Assembly (NCBI GenBank): GCA_022563535.1
Contig: JADFNE010000029.1
Span: 1-54,770, forward strand
Source of the DNA: Myxococcales bacterium
GTDB lineage: Bacteria; Myxococcota_A; UBA9160; UBA4427
DNA length: 54,770 nt
Direction: 5' to 3'
A program made the translations under genes and the position numbers. Numbering within the stretch: the first letter of the stretch is position 1; every line of letters begins with the position of its first letter. Below, piece after piece: positions 1 through 8,093 of this stretch. Below the pieces are notes generated by a model. It saw only the letters and a program-made list of their open reading frames with translations. It did not search any database and had not been told where the DNA came from.

Positions 1-1
1 C

Positions 2-760
2 GGCCGACGGGCAACGGCCGTCCTGACCGGCGACCTGAGACGGACGCTGTTTCTGCTGGCCTTGCCGGTGTTGGCCGAGCAGTTCCTCAATTCGTTCGTC
101 GGCTTCGTCGATCTGTTCTTGTCCGGGCATCTCAGCCCCGATCCGACGTCGGAACTCAACCAGCACGCGACGTCGGCGATCGGAATCGCTGCTTACATGG
201 GCTGGCTGGCCACGATGCTGTTCGGTTTTGTCGGCGTAGGCACGACGGCATTGGTGTCGCGTCACTGGGGAGCAAACGAGCACGCCGAGGCGAACCGCAT
301 CGCTAACCGATCGATGGCGCTTTCATTGGTGATGGGGGTGGCGGTCTGCCTGCTGTTCTTCCTGTCCGCTCCCTGGCTGGCGTGGTTTCTGGAAATGGAG
401 GGCGCGCGATACAAGATCGCCGTCCGCTATCTGCGAATCGACGCCTTCGGGCACATTTTCAGCAGCTTGAGCCTGATCGGAGCGGCCGCCTTGCGCGGGA
501 CCGGCAACACCCGCTCGCCGATGCTCATCCTCGGCATGGTGAGCGTGCTGAACCTAATCATTTCGCCGTTGCTGGTTTTCGGACTCGGTCCCTTGCCGCC
601 ATTGGGCATCGACGGCATCGTCTTCGGCACTGTCATTGCGCGGTGTTCCGGCGGGCTGTTGATGGTGATCGCGCTGGCCCGTGGAATCAGCGGCTTGAAG
701 CTGTTGCGGACGGAGTTGACTCTCCGTGGCGAACCGGTACGGCGGATTCTGCGCATCGGC
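2..760 (+). pseudogene. MATE-family efflux transporter, N-terminal part only (5' end outside window, 3' end lost)
   Basis: The reading frame enters from the left edge in a typical MATE N-terminus (RRTLFLLALPVLAEQF, then FVGFVDLFLSG). It continues through several hydrophobic helices and the family-like stretch ALRGTGNTRSP. MATE proteins are Na+- or H+-coupled exporters of about 450 residues with two six-helix halves. Here homology-like sequence stops after RRILRIG near 760, where the second half should begin. The frame then runs on to 982 through sequence that reads better as small genes on the other strand. The gene therefore looks truncated by an insertion, deletion or assembly join. The family call is secure; the cause of the truncation is not. 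Confidence 0.75.
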
Positions 761-886
761 TCTGTCAAAGGGGACAATATCCTGTCCGCAGATAAATACA
801 TAATGGTAGTGCTTCTTGTCCCGCTTCCTTTCCACCAGCGCGTCCGCGACCAGTTGGGCAATCGCTGCCCGGCGTTTGGCGTCCAT
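761..886 (-). pseudogene. small ORF of unknown function, probably cut off at the MATE junction
   Basis: The gene starts with ATG at 886, preceded by a near-perfect Shine-Dalgarno (AGGAGG, 6-7 nt upstream), just after the stop of the 77-aa gene. The first 42 or so residues (MDAKRRAAIAQLVADALVER, then a Lys/Tyr/His-rich stretch to GQDIVPFD) look like real coding sequence. The frame stays open to 554, but beyond about 761 it is antisense to the MATE gene, so the genuine C-terminus is probably missing. I do not recognise the family. The shared break point with the MATE gene supports a recombination or assembly junction near 760. Confidence 0.45.
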
Positions 887-887
887 G

Positions 888-1121
888 TCAGATCCTCCTA
901 TTGCATTTATCCAGTGTGCAGGGAGCGCCCCTGCGTGCGTGACACCCAGCAGTCAGCAATCCTTGCCGCCGCCATTCCCTGATCTTCTCCGTAAACTGTA
1001 CGGGCGTAAAGTAGCCCACGAAATTGTGGTCCACATTCTCCATGCCAACACTCCACCCTGACACCGTCTCATCCTGCCAATGAATCAGGTAGGCAGCGCG
1101 GGTTTGCAATCTCGTTGTCAT
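888..1121 (-). CDS. hypothetical protein, 77 aa
   Basis: The start chosen is the ATG at 1121, which overlaps the TGA of the upstream 86-aa gene (ATGA), a common sign of translational coupling. The product begins MTTRLQTRAAYLIHWQD, is rich in aromatic residues (VSGWSVGMENVDHNFVGYF), and ends with two cysteines in a basic tail (CTLDKCNRRI). No signal peptide or membrane segment is visible. It is the middle gene of a three-gene minus-strand set with tight spacing. I do not recognise the family. Small clustered genes like this are common in mobile or phage-derived cargo, but no integrase, transposase or terminal repeat is seen. Confidence 0.5.
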   Translation of the reverse strand: MTTRLQTRAAYLIHWQDETVSGWSVGMENVDHNFVGYFTPVQFTEKIREWRRQGLLTAGCHARRGAPCTLDKCNRRI

Positions 1122-1381
1122 CAGCCTCCCCTCCTTCCCAGCAGCCTGGCCATCTCCCCAACGGCCCGCTGAACCTGTTCGCACTCCTGATCGTCCAAGC
1201 GCTCCACTGGCGTAATCATGTCTTCATCCATCAGCGAGTCATACCAGCCGGGCAGCCGGGGGTACTGCTTCAGCATCACCTCGTCACAAGCCCCAGCGTC
1301 CAACCCACACCGATCCATGAACATAAGCAGCCGCAGTTGCGCGCGGGTGTAGAATCGTTGCTTGTGAACGCCGGGGATCAT
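1121..1381 (-). CDS. hypothetical protein, 86 aa
   Basis: ATG at 1381 has a GAGGA Shine-Dalgarno close upstream and lies 12 bp after the stop of the coiled-coil gene, so it may belong to the same transcript. The product reads MIPGVHKQRFYTRAQLRLLMF and then an acidic, helix-prone middle and C-terminus ending in LLGRRGG. There is no signal peptide or transmembrane segment. The family is not recognised. Its TGA overlaps the ATG of the next gene, so the three small genes form one coupled unit. The codon-phase arrangement and overlaps make it likely to be translated, but the function is unknown. Confidence 0.5.
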   Translation of the reverse strand: MIPGVHKQRFYTRAQLRLLMFMDRCGLDAGACDEVMLKQYPRLPGWYDSLMDEDMITPVERLDDQECEQVQRAVGEMARLLGRRGG

Positions 1382-1393
1382 TTGTCCTCGAAT

Positions 1394-2647
1394 TCAAGTT
1401 CCTTTTTGAGATTCTTCGGGTAGTTGAACGTCGTACAGATACAGCCGTCCCTTGACCGGGAATCCCATTTCGAAAATCGTGAGATGCGGAGGGATGCCGC
1501 CGACCTTGCGACGCACCGATATGTTGTCCGCTTCGTCGTTCAGGCGTTTGAGTTTTTCTTCGCACTTGAGCTTCATCGCCTCGTCGCGCAAGGCGACGAT
1601 GTCGTGAATCGCGCGATCGTCGATCTCGAGATTCTTGTAGAGCACAGAAAATCTTCTGCCCAGGGTTTCCGATTCCCGGGAGCGAACCGACTCCTGGCTC
1701 GCAACGCCCTTTGACGCGCGCTTTACCGACTTTTCGAGCTCCTGGATCACAGTCTGTCGGGAGGCCAGGTCTTCGCTGGCCTCTTCGAGCAGTTCTTCGA
1801 GCGCAGTGATTTCCTGGCCCAGTTCGCTGTTCCGGGAGGCGGTTTCTCGAAGCTCGAGTTCGCGCGTCTCGAGAGCGACGAGCTTTTCTTCGAGGCCCTT
1901 TCTCTCATGCCGCAACTGCTTGACTTCAACGAGGTGTTCGGGCTCGCTGGGCTCGATGGCTTGAAATTGTCCGCGCGCTTGATCGAGTTCGGATTGGATC
2001 TTGCGGGTTCGATACTCAGATGCTTCACGTTGCTGAATGGACTGCTCGAGGAGATGTCGCTGGCGTCGGGCGAGCACACGATTGCGGATCCAGAGAGCCT
2101 GCATGGTCAGCACGGCGTAGAAGATCAAGATCGAGTTGGCGAGCAGGGAATTGTGCGGAATTGAAACGGAGAGGTGCGCAGTTGCGGGCAACAAGCGTTC
2201 GGCTTCGGCGAGGATGCTCGCGAGTTCGTATCGCTCGGGCGGGGGGATCGCGGCGCGGCCCGCGACATAGATCAGCGAAGAACCGTCCCGGCCGATCACG
2301 GTGGTCGCTACCCGGACGCCCACTAACGACGTCCAAATTGAATTTTGGTTGTACATGTTGATCGTGGAGCTGATCCGCTGCGCGATCGGAACTTCAAGGT
2401 CGGTAATGGTGAGCGCCATCGCGGTCAATTCGCCGAAGTAACCGCGGAGGTAGGTCTCGAGCGAGCGGATGGTAAAGATGTAGAGGAGGATGAGCACCGC
2501 GATCGCGCCGTAGGTAAAGCGAAACGAGTAGAGCCGCGCGGTCAGCGATTGGCTGTCCCAGGAGCCAGCCGCGTCTCCGACCGGCGGGCCAATATGAGCG
2601 GTTCGATCGGGCTCTCTTTGCCCTTCTGCGTCGGAGCTGGGTGTCAT
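1394..2647 (-). CDS. membrane-anchored coiled-coil protein with conserved-looking C-terminal domain
   Basis: The product is about 417 aa. I placed the start at the ATG reading MTPSSDAEGQ, because the longer frame upstream is antisense to the methyltransferase gene. A cytoplasmic N-tail of about 45 residues leads to a hydrophobic segment (AIAVLILLYIFTI), then an extracytoplasmic stretch of about 130 residues, a second hydrophobic segment (SILIFYAVLTMQALWI), and a long coiled coil with repeated E/L/R heptads. The last 90 residues (FSVLYKNLEIDDRAIHD to GRLYLYDVQLP) look globular. This could be a membrane scaffold or sensor; no catalytic motif is visible. It is divergent from the methyltransferase at 2780. 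Confidence 0.6.
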   Translation of the reverse strand: MTPSSDAEGQREPDRTAHIGPPVGDAAGSWDSQSLTARLYSFRFTYGAIAVLILLYIFTIRSLETYLRGYFGELTAMALTITDLEVPIAQRISSTINMYNQNSIWTSLVGVRVATTVIGRDGSSLIYVAGRAAIPPPERYELASILAEAERLLPATAHLSVSIPHNSLLANSILIFYAVLTMQALWIRNRVLARRQRHLLEQSIQQREASEYRTRKIQSELDQARGQFQAIEPSEPEHLVEVKQLRHERKGLEEKLVALETRELELRETASRNSELGQEITALEELLEEASEDLASRQTVIQELEKSVKRASKGVASQESVRSRESETLGRRFSVLYKNLEIDDRAIHDIVALRDEAMKLKCEEKLKRLNDEADNISVRRKVGGIPPHLTIFEMGFPVKGRLYLYDVQLPEESQKGT

Positions 2648-2779
2648 GGCTTCACGACAAGGTATCGCGCTGGTGGTTGAAAGCGACTCGAAATTTGGCT
2701 CGATCACGGCACGTCGAATGACACCAAAAAATGCGCTGGCAGCCCGCACCTGCGACCGCGAACGGCCGGTAGGGCTGCT

Positions 2780-3586
2780 ATGGTGCGCGCCATGCGAGTA
2801 GTGGATCTCGATCGAGACATGAGTGACGTGATTCCCACCGGATTGTCGCGCGATAGTGAGTTCCTGTTTGAACGCATGACATCGGAAACCATCGATGCCG
2901 CGCTTCCGGGGCCTGGTCGCCGGGTGCTCGACGTGGCCAGTGGTGTCGGACAAGACACCATCGCGATGGCAGTTCGCGGAGCCGGGGTGGTGGGTGCCGA
3001 ACCCAGTCGACGGATGATCGGCATGGCGCGAATGTTTGCCGAAGACAAGAAGATCGAGATGCCCGCCTGGGTGCAGTGTTGGTCCGATCAACTTCCCTTC
3101 GCGACGGGCGCCTTCGACGCGTGCATCTGCAAGGGAGCCATAGACCACTTCGATCGCTCCGAAGAGGCGATTGCCGAAATGGCGCGAGTCACCGCAACCG
3201 ACGGGCGGGTCGTCCTGGCCATCGCCAATTTCGAATCCCTTTCCTGTCGCGTCGGTCGCGCGGTCGACGATTTCCGCCAGGATTGGCTCGGCATGTCGGT
3301 CATCCGGGAACGGCGCGGATACGACGCGCCAAGCGATCACTTTACGCGCTATGAAATCGATCTGATTCGCGAGCAGGCTGGGCGTCACCTGCTGATCGAC
3401 GAGTTCCGCGGCATTTCAGTCGCCTGGGGGCTCCCGGGATGGGCCGGGTTGCTCAACAAGCTTCCGGAGCGCGTGGCCACTCACTGCGTTCGCGCACTCG
3501 ACCGGTTGGCGCGATTTGCTCCGGTGCTCGCCGATGTAATCGTCGTCGTCGGTCGCCCCCGTCGCTCGGCCAACACCTCGGCGTAG
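2780..3586 (+). CDS. class I SAM-dependent methyltransferase
   Basis: The product is 268 aa with a Rossmann methyltransferase core. The glycine-rich SAM loop reads RVLDVASGVGQDT. It is followed by the second-strand acidic region (VVGAEPSRRMIGMA) and the post-II/III signature (CICKGAIDHF, ATDGRVVLAIANF). The family transfers methyl groups to small molecules or lipids; the substrate cannot be read from sequence. ATG 2780 has a weak TAGGG upstream; ATG 2792 is an alternative. The last 106 bp overlap the end of the convergent glycosyltransferase gene, with both frames open. Its position beside glycosyltransferases suggests a glycan or lipid substrate (inference). Confidence 0.8.
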   Translation: MVRAMRVVDLDRDMSDVIPTGLSRDSEFLFERMTSETIDAALPGPGRRVLDVASGVGQDTIAMAVRGAGVVGAEPSRRMIGMARMFAEDKKIEMPAWVQCWSDQLPFATGAFDACICKGAIDHFDRSEEAIAEMARVTATDGRVVLAIANFESLSCRVGRAVDDFRQDWLGMSVIRERRGYDAPSDHFTRYEIDLIREQAGRHLLIDEFRGISVAWGLPGWAGLLNKLPERVATHCVRALDRLARFAPVLADVIVVVGRPRRSANTSA

Positions 3587-4824
3587 ACCTCAGCGGTTCG
3601 CCCGGCGATTCGCTGCCACGAAAATGTCTCATCGACCCGAGCGCGGCCGCTATCTGCCAGGGTGCGGCGTCTTTGGGGATCGGCCATCAGTTCGGCAATT
3701 GCGTTGCCCAACGCCTCGGCGTCGTCGATCGGCACCGTGATGCCACCCTTTGTCTGCAGCATCACTTCGCTCAGCGCTCCGGCCGCGCAGGCGATGACCG
3801 GGGTGCCACACGCCATGGCCTCGACGGCTGGCAGGCCAAAGCCCTCATAGCGAGACGGCACCGCGACCAGAGCAGCCGCACGGTAGTGTCCAATCAATTC
3901 GTCGATCGGGAGACGGCCGGTGACGCGAAGCCGATCGGCGACCCCCGCCTTGCGCGCCCATTTGAACACTTCGTTGCCCGGGTGGTCGTTGTCGACCAGG
4001 GTCAAGGTGATGTGCTCGGGGATCCTTGCCAGCGCCTCGATCAGGGTTCGGATCCCCTTGTTGGGGTCGGATGCCCGGCCCACGCAAAGGACATTGCTCT
4101 CGCTCTTGGCGACGGCTGGATCCGGAGAGTAGAGACTGGTGTCGAGGCCGTTCCAGACGTTGGTGATCTTGTGCGGTTCGACGCCGAAGTCGCTTGCGAT
4201 CTGTCGAGCGCTGCACTCGGATGAGGTCAACACGCGATCGATGCGACGCGCCACGAACGATTGCATGCCGATGGGATAGAACTGCATGCTGCCGACGGCT
4301 TCGATGAAGTTCGTGTCGCGAACAAACGAAGCCCTGCGGTCGACCGTCAATGGATGATGCACGGTCGTAACGATGGGAATCCCCATGGCGCGCAGCCCCA
4401 GCAGTCCATAACCCAGGCATTGGACGTCGTGGATCAGATCCCAACGCTGGCCCGCCCGCAACCGCGCACTGATGCTTGCAAAGGCTCTAAGGCTAAAGGC
4501 AAAGGGTTCCGGTAGAAATCCCATGCGACTGGCCGCCAATTCATAGAGATTCAGCGGCTTGAAGGCGCCGAGAGGATTCTTTGCGGGCAGCATCCCGGCG
4601 TAGTCGCGGCTAAACCACTTGGCCCAATGCTCCTGGTTTGCAATCTGATGAACGCGCTCGGCAAAGGGCATCGGGTCGGGGTAGGGCGGGCCGACGAAAA
4701 CGTCGATCTCGAAACCCAGACGCGCGAGTTCCCGGCTCAGAAACCAGAGGTAAACCCCCTGACCGCCGCAGTTCATGTTGCCGCGGTAGGCCACGAAGCA
4801 CAGGCGCGTCCTTTCGGGCAACAT
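3481..4824 (-). CDS. glycosyltransferase, GT4 type (paralogue 1)
   Basis: The product is about 447 aa and starts at ATG 4824 with GAGAGG upstream, 23 bp after the previous stop. The N-terminal GT-B half begins RLCFVAYRGNMNCGGQGVYL, a donor/acceptor loop shared with the gene at 5530. The C-terminal half carries VLCVGRASDPNKGI and the GT4 E-x7-E region (PSRYEGFGLPAVEAMACGTP). GT4 enzymes are retaining transferases using nucleotide sugars at the cytoplasmic membrane face. The C-terminal 35 residues are low-complexity and overlap the convergent methyltransferase. It is the last gene of a minus-strand run GT-methyltransferase-GT. The sugar specificity is unknown. Confidence 0.88.
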   Translation of the reverse strand: MLPERTRLCFVAYRGNMNCGGQGVYLWFLSRELARLGFEIDVFVGPPYPDPMPFAERVHQIANQEHWAKWFSRDYAGMLPAKNPLGAFKPLNLYELAASRMGFLPEPFAFSLRAFASISARLRAGQRWDLIHDVQCLGYGLLGLRAMGIPIVTTVHHPLTVDRRASFVRDTNFIEAVGSMQFYPIGMQSFVARRIDRVLTSSECSARQIASDFGVEPHKITNVWNGLDTSLYSPDPAVAKSESNVLCVGRASDPNKGIRTLIEALARIPEHITLTLVDNDHPGNEVFKWARKAGVADRLRVTGRLPIDELIGHYRAAALVAVPSRYEGFGLPAVEAMACGTPVIACAAGALSEVMLQTKGGITVPIDDAEALGNAIAELMADPQRRRTLADSGRARVDETFSWQRIAGRTAEVYAEVLAERRGRPTTTITSASTGANRANRSSARTQ

Positions 4825-4847
4825 GCTCAATGACCTCTCAGTGACCG

Positions 4848-5561
4848 CTAACGCCGGGCGCGCGCGGGTTTTTCGGCGTAGAGGATCAGGCTCTTCGGGC
4901 ACACGTAGTTGAGCCCCTTTTCCAGCCGATCCATCAGCTTGGATCCCGTCGCTCGAATCAGAAAGTTGCGATAGGCGCGCACCAACACGCTTTCGTCCGC
5001 GTCCGGCAGGTGCATGATGGAGCGCAGTATCCAGTAGGGAGTGTGGAAGCCGTGGGCAAAGCCGACCCCCAAGGTGTTGAGTCCGGCCCTGGCCAATGCC
5101 CTGGCGAGTTCTTTGGGTTTGAAGATACGGATGTGTCCGCCGGGACTTTCGAAATACTCGTCGCCCAGTCTCAGATACAAATGCTCACTGGTCTCGGTGG
5201 GGATCGTGATGGCGAGCAGGCCGCCGGGCTTGGTCACCCGGGCGAGTTCCACGGCGGCGCTTTGATAGCTGTGGACGTGCTCCATCACTTCGGAACAGAT
5301 CACCCGGTCGTAGGTCCCGTCGGCAAACGGAAGCTGAAATATGTTGCCCTGGGCCATCTCACCGAGGCTCGACACCGCTGCGGCCTCTTTGCGCAGACGC
5401 TTCGAAGCGTCGCGCATGGAAGCGTGGTCGAGATCGAACCCCACGACGCGAGCGCCCCGATCGAGCATGCCGAAGCAATGCCGACCTTCGCCGCAGCCGG
5501 CGTCGAGGACGAGATCGCCGGGACTGACCTTAAGCCGCTCGAGATCGACGGTGAGTAGCAC
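4848..5561 (-). CDS. class I SAM-dependent methyltransferase
   Basis: The product is about 237 aa from a GTG start at 5561, giving a 32-bp overlap with the upstream glycosyltransferase. The longer open frame upstream is antisense noise. SAM-binding loop: LVLDAGCGEGRHCFGM, then VVGFDLDHASM. Later motifs are VICSEVMEHVHSY and TKPGGLLAITIP, typical of the UbiE/Methyltransf_11 group. It sits between two paralogous GT4 genes in the same transcript, so the acceptor is probably a glycan, glycolipid or the lipid carrier-linked product of those enzymes (inference). The GTG start is chosen because it places the methyltransferase fold at the N-terminus; there is no strong Shine-Dalgarno. Confidence 0.8.
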   Translation of the reverse strand: MLLTVDLERLKVSPGDLVLDAGCGEGRHCFGMLDRGARVVGFDLDHASMRDASKRLRKEAAAVSSLGEMAQGNIFQLPFADGTYDRVICSEVMEHVHSYQSAAVELARVTKPGGLLAITIPTETSEHLYLRLGDEYFESPGGHIRIFKPKELARALARAGLNTLGVGFAHGFHTPYWILRSIMHLPDADESVLVRAYRNFLIRATGSKLMDRLEKGLNYVCPKSLILYAEKPARARR

Positions 5562-6789
5562 GAATGGTGTCCTTGAAAACTTCGACCAGACTCGCGGCCG
5601 CGTCGTCCCAGCGGAAGACGTGTTCAACCCGTCGCCGTGCGGCTCGGCCCATTTCTTCGGCCCTACCGGGTTCGAGCAGGATCTCTCGGGCTGCCCGGGC
5701 CATGGCCTGGGCATCTCGCGAAGGCACCAGTCGTCCGCAGCGGCCATCGGTGCCCACGACCTCGGGTAGCGCGCCGGCGGCATTGGCGATCACCGGCAGG
5801 CCACACGCCATGGCCTCGCTGGCCGGAAAGCCAAAGCCTTCGAAGAACGAAGGCACGATCGCTGCGCGACCGCTCGAGTAGGCGCGCACGAGATCGTTCC
5901 GGGTGAGCATTTCGTCGATGATGGTGACGCGGTTTTCGAGTCGATACTTGCGAATCAGACGCGGCACCAAACCGTTTTCGGGAATGCGGCCGTCGACGAT
6001 CTTGAGATTGATGTGCTCGGGCAAAAGCGAAAGGGCTTCGATCATGGTGCCGATGCCCTTCTTGCGATCTTCGGTGCGGCCGACGAAAAGCAAGTCGGCG
6101 TCCTTCTCGACATCCGCACAGGGGTGAAAGATCTCGCAGTCCGTCCCGTTGTACACCACCGGGATCTTCTTTTCGGGGATCTTGAAGTAGCGCTCGATCT
6201 CTTTACGCGATGCTTCACTCACGGTCACGATGGACGCGAGTCGCGGCGCCACCTGCTGCTGCATGAAGAGCGGAAAGTAGAGCGTGCGTTTAATCTTCTT
6301 GACCAGGCGCGGATCAATCGTGAAATCCGCCTCGCGGTCGATGTGCAGGGGATGGTGGATCACCGAAACAACCGGGACCCCCATCGCCTGAATCGCCAGC
6401 AATCCCCAACTCAGGGACTGGTTGTCGAAGACGATGTCGAAGTTGTACTTCTCCTGGAAGGTCTTCCAGCGCATCATCAAGCGAAAGCCAAAGGTCTGCA
6501 TCTCGGGAAACACGCCAAAGCGCGAAGCGCCGAGCTCCCATAAGCTGAGGGGGCGGAGCAGAGAGAAAGGACGCTCGGGATCGAAGTAGTCCGGATGTTC
6601 CCGACCGAATACATTGTCGTTGTGGATCTTGTGCAACGGGATGTCGTCTTCGAGTTCGGGGTAGGGCGGCCCGGCAAATACGTGCACGTCGTGCCCCGCC
6701 CGCTTCCACTCCTTGGCGAGATAGGCGGCATAAATCCCCTGGCCGCCACAAAACATGTTTCCGCGATATGTAAGTAGAGCGATCCGCAC
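5530..6789 (-). CDS. glycosyltransferase, GT4 type (paralogue 2)
   Basis: The product is 419 aa starting MRIALLTYRGNMFCGGQG, closely parallel to the gene at 3481 (same YRGNM-CGGQG loop and AGPPYP motif). The C-terminal half shows LLFVGRTEDRKKGI and the GT4 signature PSFFEGFGFPASEAMACGLP. This is a retaining GT-B enzyme acting at the inner face of the membrane on a nucleotide-sugar donor. It lies first in the GT-methyltransferase-GT run and 51 bp downstream of a small membrane protein gene. The two GT4 genes probably arose by duplication and then diverged, which would suit successive sugar additions. The family call is firm; the substrate is unknown. Confidence 0.9.
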   Translation of the reverse strand: MRIALLTYRGNMFCGGQGIYAAYLAKEWKRAGHDVHVFAGPPYPELEDDIPLHKIHNDNVFGREHPDYFDPERPFSLLRPLSLWELGASRFGVFPEMQTFGFRLMMRWKTFQEKYNFDIVFDNQSLSWGLLAIQAMGVPVVSVIHHPLHIDREADFTIDPRLVKKIKRTLYFPLFMQQQVAPRLASIVTVSEASRKEIERYFKIPEKKIPVVYNGTDCEIFHPCADVEKDADLLFVGRTEDRKKGIGTMIEALSLLPEHINLKIVDGRIPENGLVPRLIRKYRLENRVTIIDEMLTRNDLVRAYSSGRAAIVPSFFEGFGFPASEAMACGLPVIANAAGALPEVVGTDGRCGRLVPSRDAQAMARAAREILLEPGRAEEMGRAARRRVEHVFRWDDAAASLVEVFKDTIRATHRRSRAA

Positions 6790-6840
6790 TGAGCCCCTCC
6801 GGCATTCACAAACTCGCCCGCTCGGGGCGAACCCCTGCAG

Positions 6841-7116
6841 CTAGCTGTTCGACGCCGCACCGTCCGTTTCGTCCACGGTGTTGTTGCTGCCCTCGTCTGC
6901 GGCCTCAACCTCGGGAACGGGTTCCGCCTCGACCTGAATCGTCGCGATGGTAAACCCGACCCAGGCCGTCAACCCGAGTGCAAACAGGGTGAGGACCGCC
7001 ACCGGAATCGCCAGAGCGAGATAGCTCCCGTTCAAGACGCCAATGACAAAGAGCAGCGCGACCACCCCAGCCCCAATACAGATGCCCCAACCCTGACTGC
7101 GAGAGGTGTCATTCAT
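6841..7116 (-). CDS. small two-helix membrane protein, 91 aa
   Basis: The start is the ATG at 7116 (MNDTSRSQGW), with GGAG about 12 nt upstream and a closer GGGA. Two hydrophobic segments follow each other: WGICIGAGVVALLFVIGVL and ALAIPVAVLTLFALGLTAWV. After them comes an acidic, Asn/Ala-rich tail of about 30 residues ending DETDGAASNS. I recognise no family. It is the likely first gene of the glycosyltransferase transcript, so it may be an accessory membrane subunit for the glycan genes (inference). The 223 bp upstream of it show no further gene. Confidence 0.6.
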   Translation of the reverse strand: MNDTSRSQGWGICIGAGVVALLFVIGVLNGSYLALAIPVAVLTLFALGLTAWVGFTIATIQVEAEPVPEVEAADEGSNNTVDETDGAASNS

Positions 7117-7339
7117 TCCCGATTTCTCCAATACATTCAACGATGTCCGCGCAGTCCACGCGAATCTGTGGACAGTCGGCGAGCGCGAGAGAGCGAAGAG
7201 CCGGAGGGTTTCCCATGGACGCCCGGCCCGCGAATCGCTCACCTGGGGTCAATCTGCTCTCAGGTCGCCCAAGACCGGAGGAGTATTCGGGTGAAGACCG
7301 GTTCTGTCAACTGGGTGGGGAAGTGTCTCGACATGATGT

Positions 7340-8002
7340 CTAGGCACACCCCGCGCGATAAAGCGAAAGCGTCCCAAACATCGTTGCTTCCCGGTGCGTC
7401 TCCTCGGAATTTGAAAACCCCGCCTCGTCGATACAAGGAACGAGCCCCTGGGCGACGTTCTCCGCCGTGGTCTCGAACCCATCCAGCAACTGAACCGCGA
7501 AGAAAGCCGAGCGCATGAACAGATTCTGGGCCTTACCCCAGTCAGCAATATGGAGTTCGCCCTTCGGACGCAACCATTCCTTGGCCGCCTGCAGCGTTCG
7601 GCGTTTATCTCCGGGGCGAAGGTGATGAAGGACCAGGGACGAGAGCACCCGATCGAAGGACTCCGGTGGAAAGTCCGCCTCCCAGGCGAGCGTCTGTTGG
7701 AAGTCGATCTCGCAGCCGGCTTGGTCGGCCTTTGCTCGCGCAAGGGCAAGGATGTCCGGGTCGGCGTCTAGCGCCGTGACGTGAGCGGTGGGAAATCGTT
7801 GCTTGAGCATGATGGCCAGGGTGCCGGTGCCACAACCGATGTCGAGTATCCGCTGCCCGGGCTCGATGTTCGCCTGGTCGATGAGAAGTGTACGAAAGCG
7901 GTCTTCCTTCAAGGTCTTGTCCAGCACCCAGTCGAAGTATCGAGTGAGCGACCGGAAGCGAAGGGCGGGTATGAAGTCTTGCTTTTTTTCAGGCGGCGTC
8001 AT
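7340..8002 (-). CDS. class I SAM-dependent methyltransferase (UbiE/Methyltransf_25-like)
   Basis: The product is about 220 aa from ATG 8002 (MTPPEKKQDFIPALRF). Motifs in order are RILDIGCGTGTLAIML (SAM loop), VTALDADPDIL (acidic residue that binds the ribose), FDRVLSSLVLHHL and LRPKGELHIADWG. This pattern is typical of methyltransferases acting on quinones, lipids or other small molecules. It is divergent from anmK at 8094 and separated by 223 bp from the small membrane protein gene downstream, so it may be its own unit. A longer upstream open frame is antisense to anmK and was discarded. No specific substrate can be assigned. Confidence 0.82.
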   Translation of the reverse strand: MTPPEKKQDFIPALRFRSLTRYFDWVLDKTLKEDRFRTLLIDQANIEPGQRILDIGCGTGTLAIMLKQRFPTAHVTALDADPDILALARAKADQAGCEIDFQQTLAWEADFPPESFDRVLSSLVLHHLRPGDKRRTLQAAKEWLRPKGELHIADWGKAQNLFMRSAFFAVQLLDGFETTAENVAQGLVPCIDEAGFSNSEETHREATMFGTLSLYRAGCA

Positions 8003-8093
8003 GGCGAGTTGACTCCTCGACGACAAAGAGACGACATAGAATAGGCCGTCAATACAAATGTGCGATCGGACCCGGCCCGCTATCGTTGTCTCA

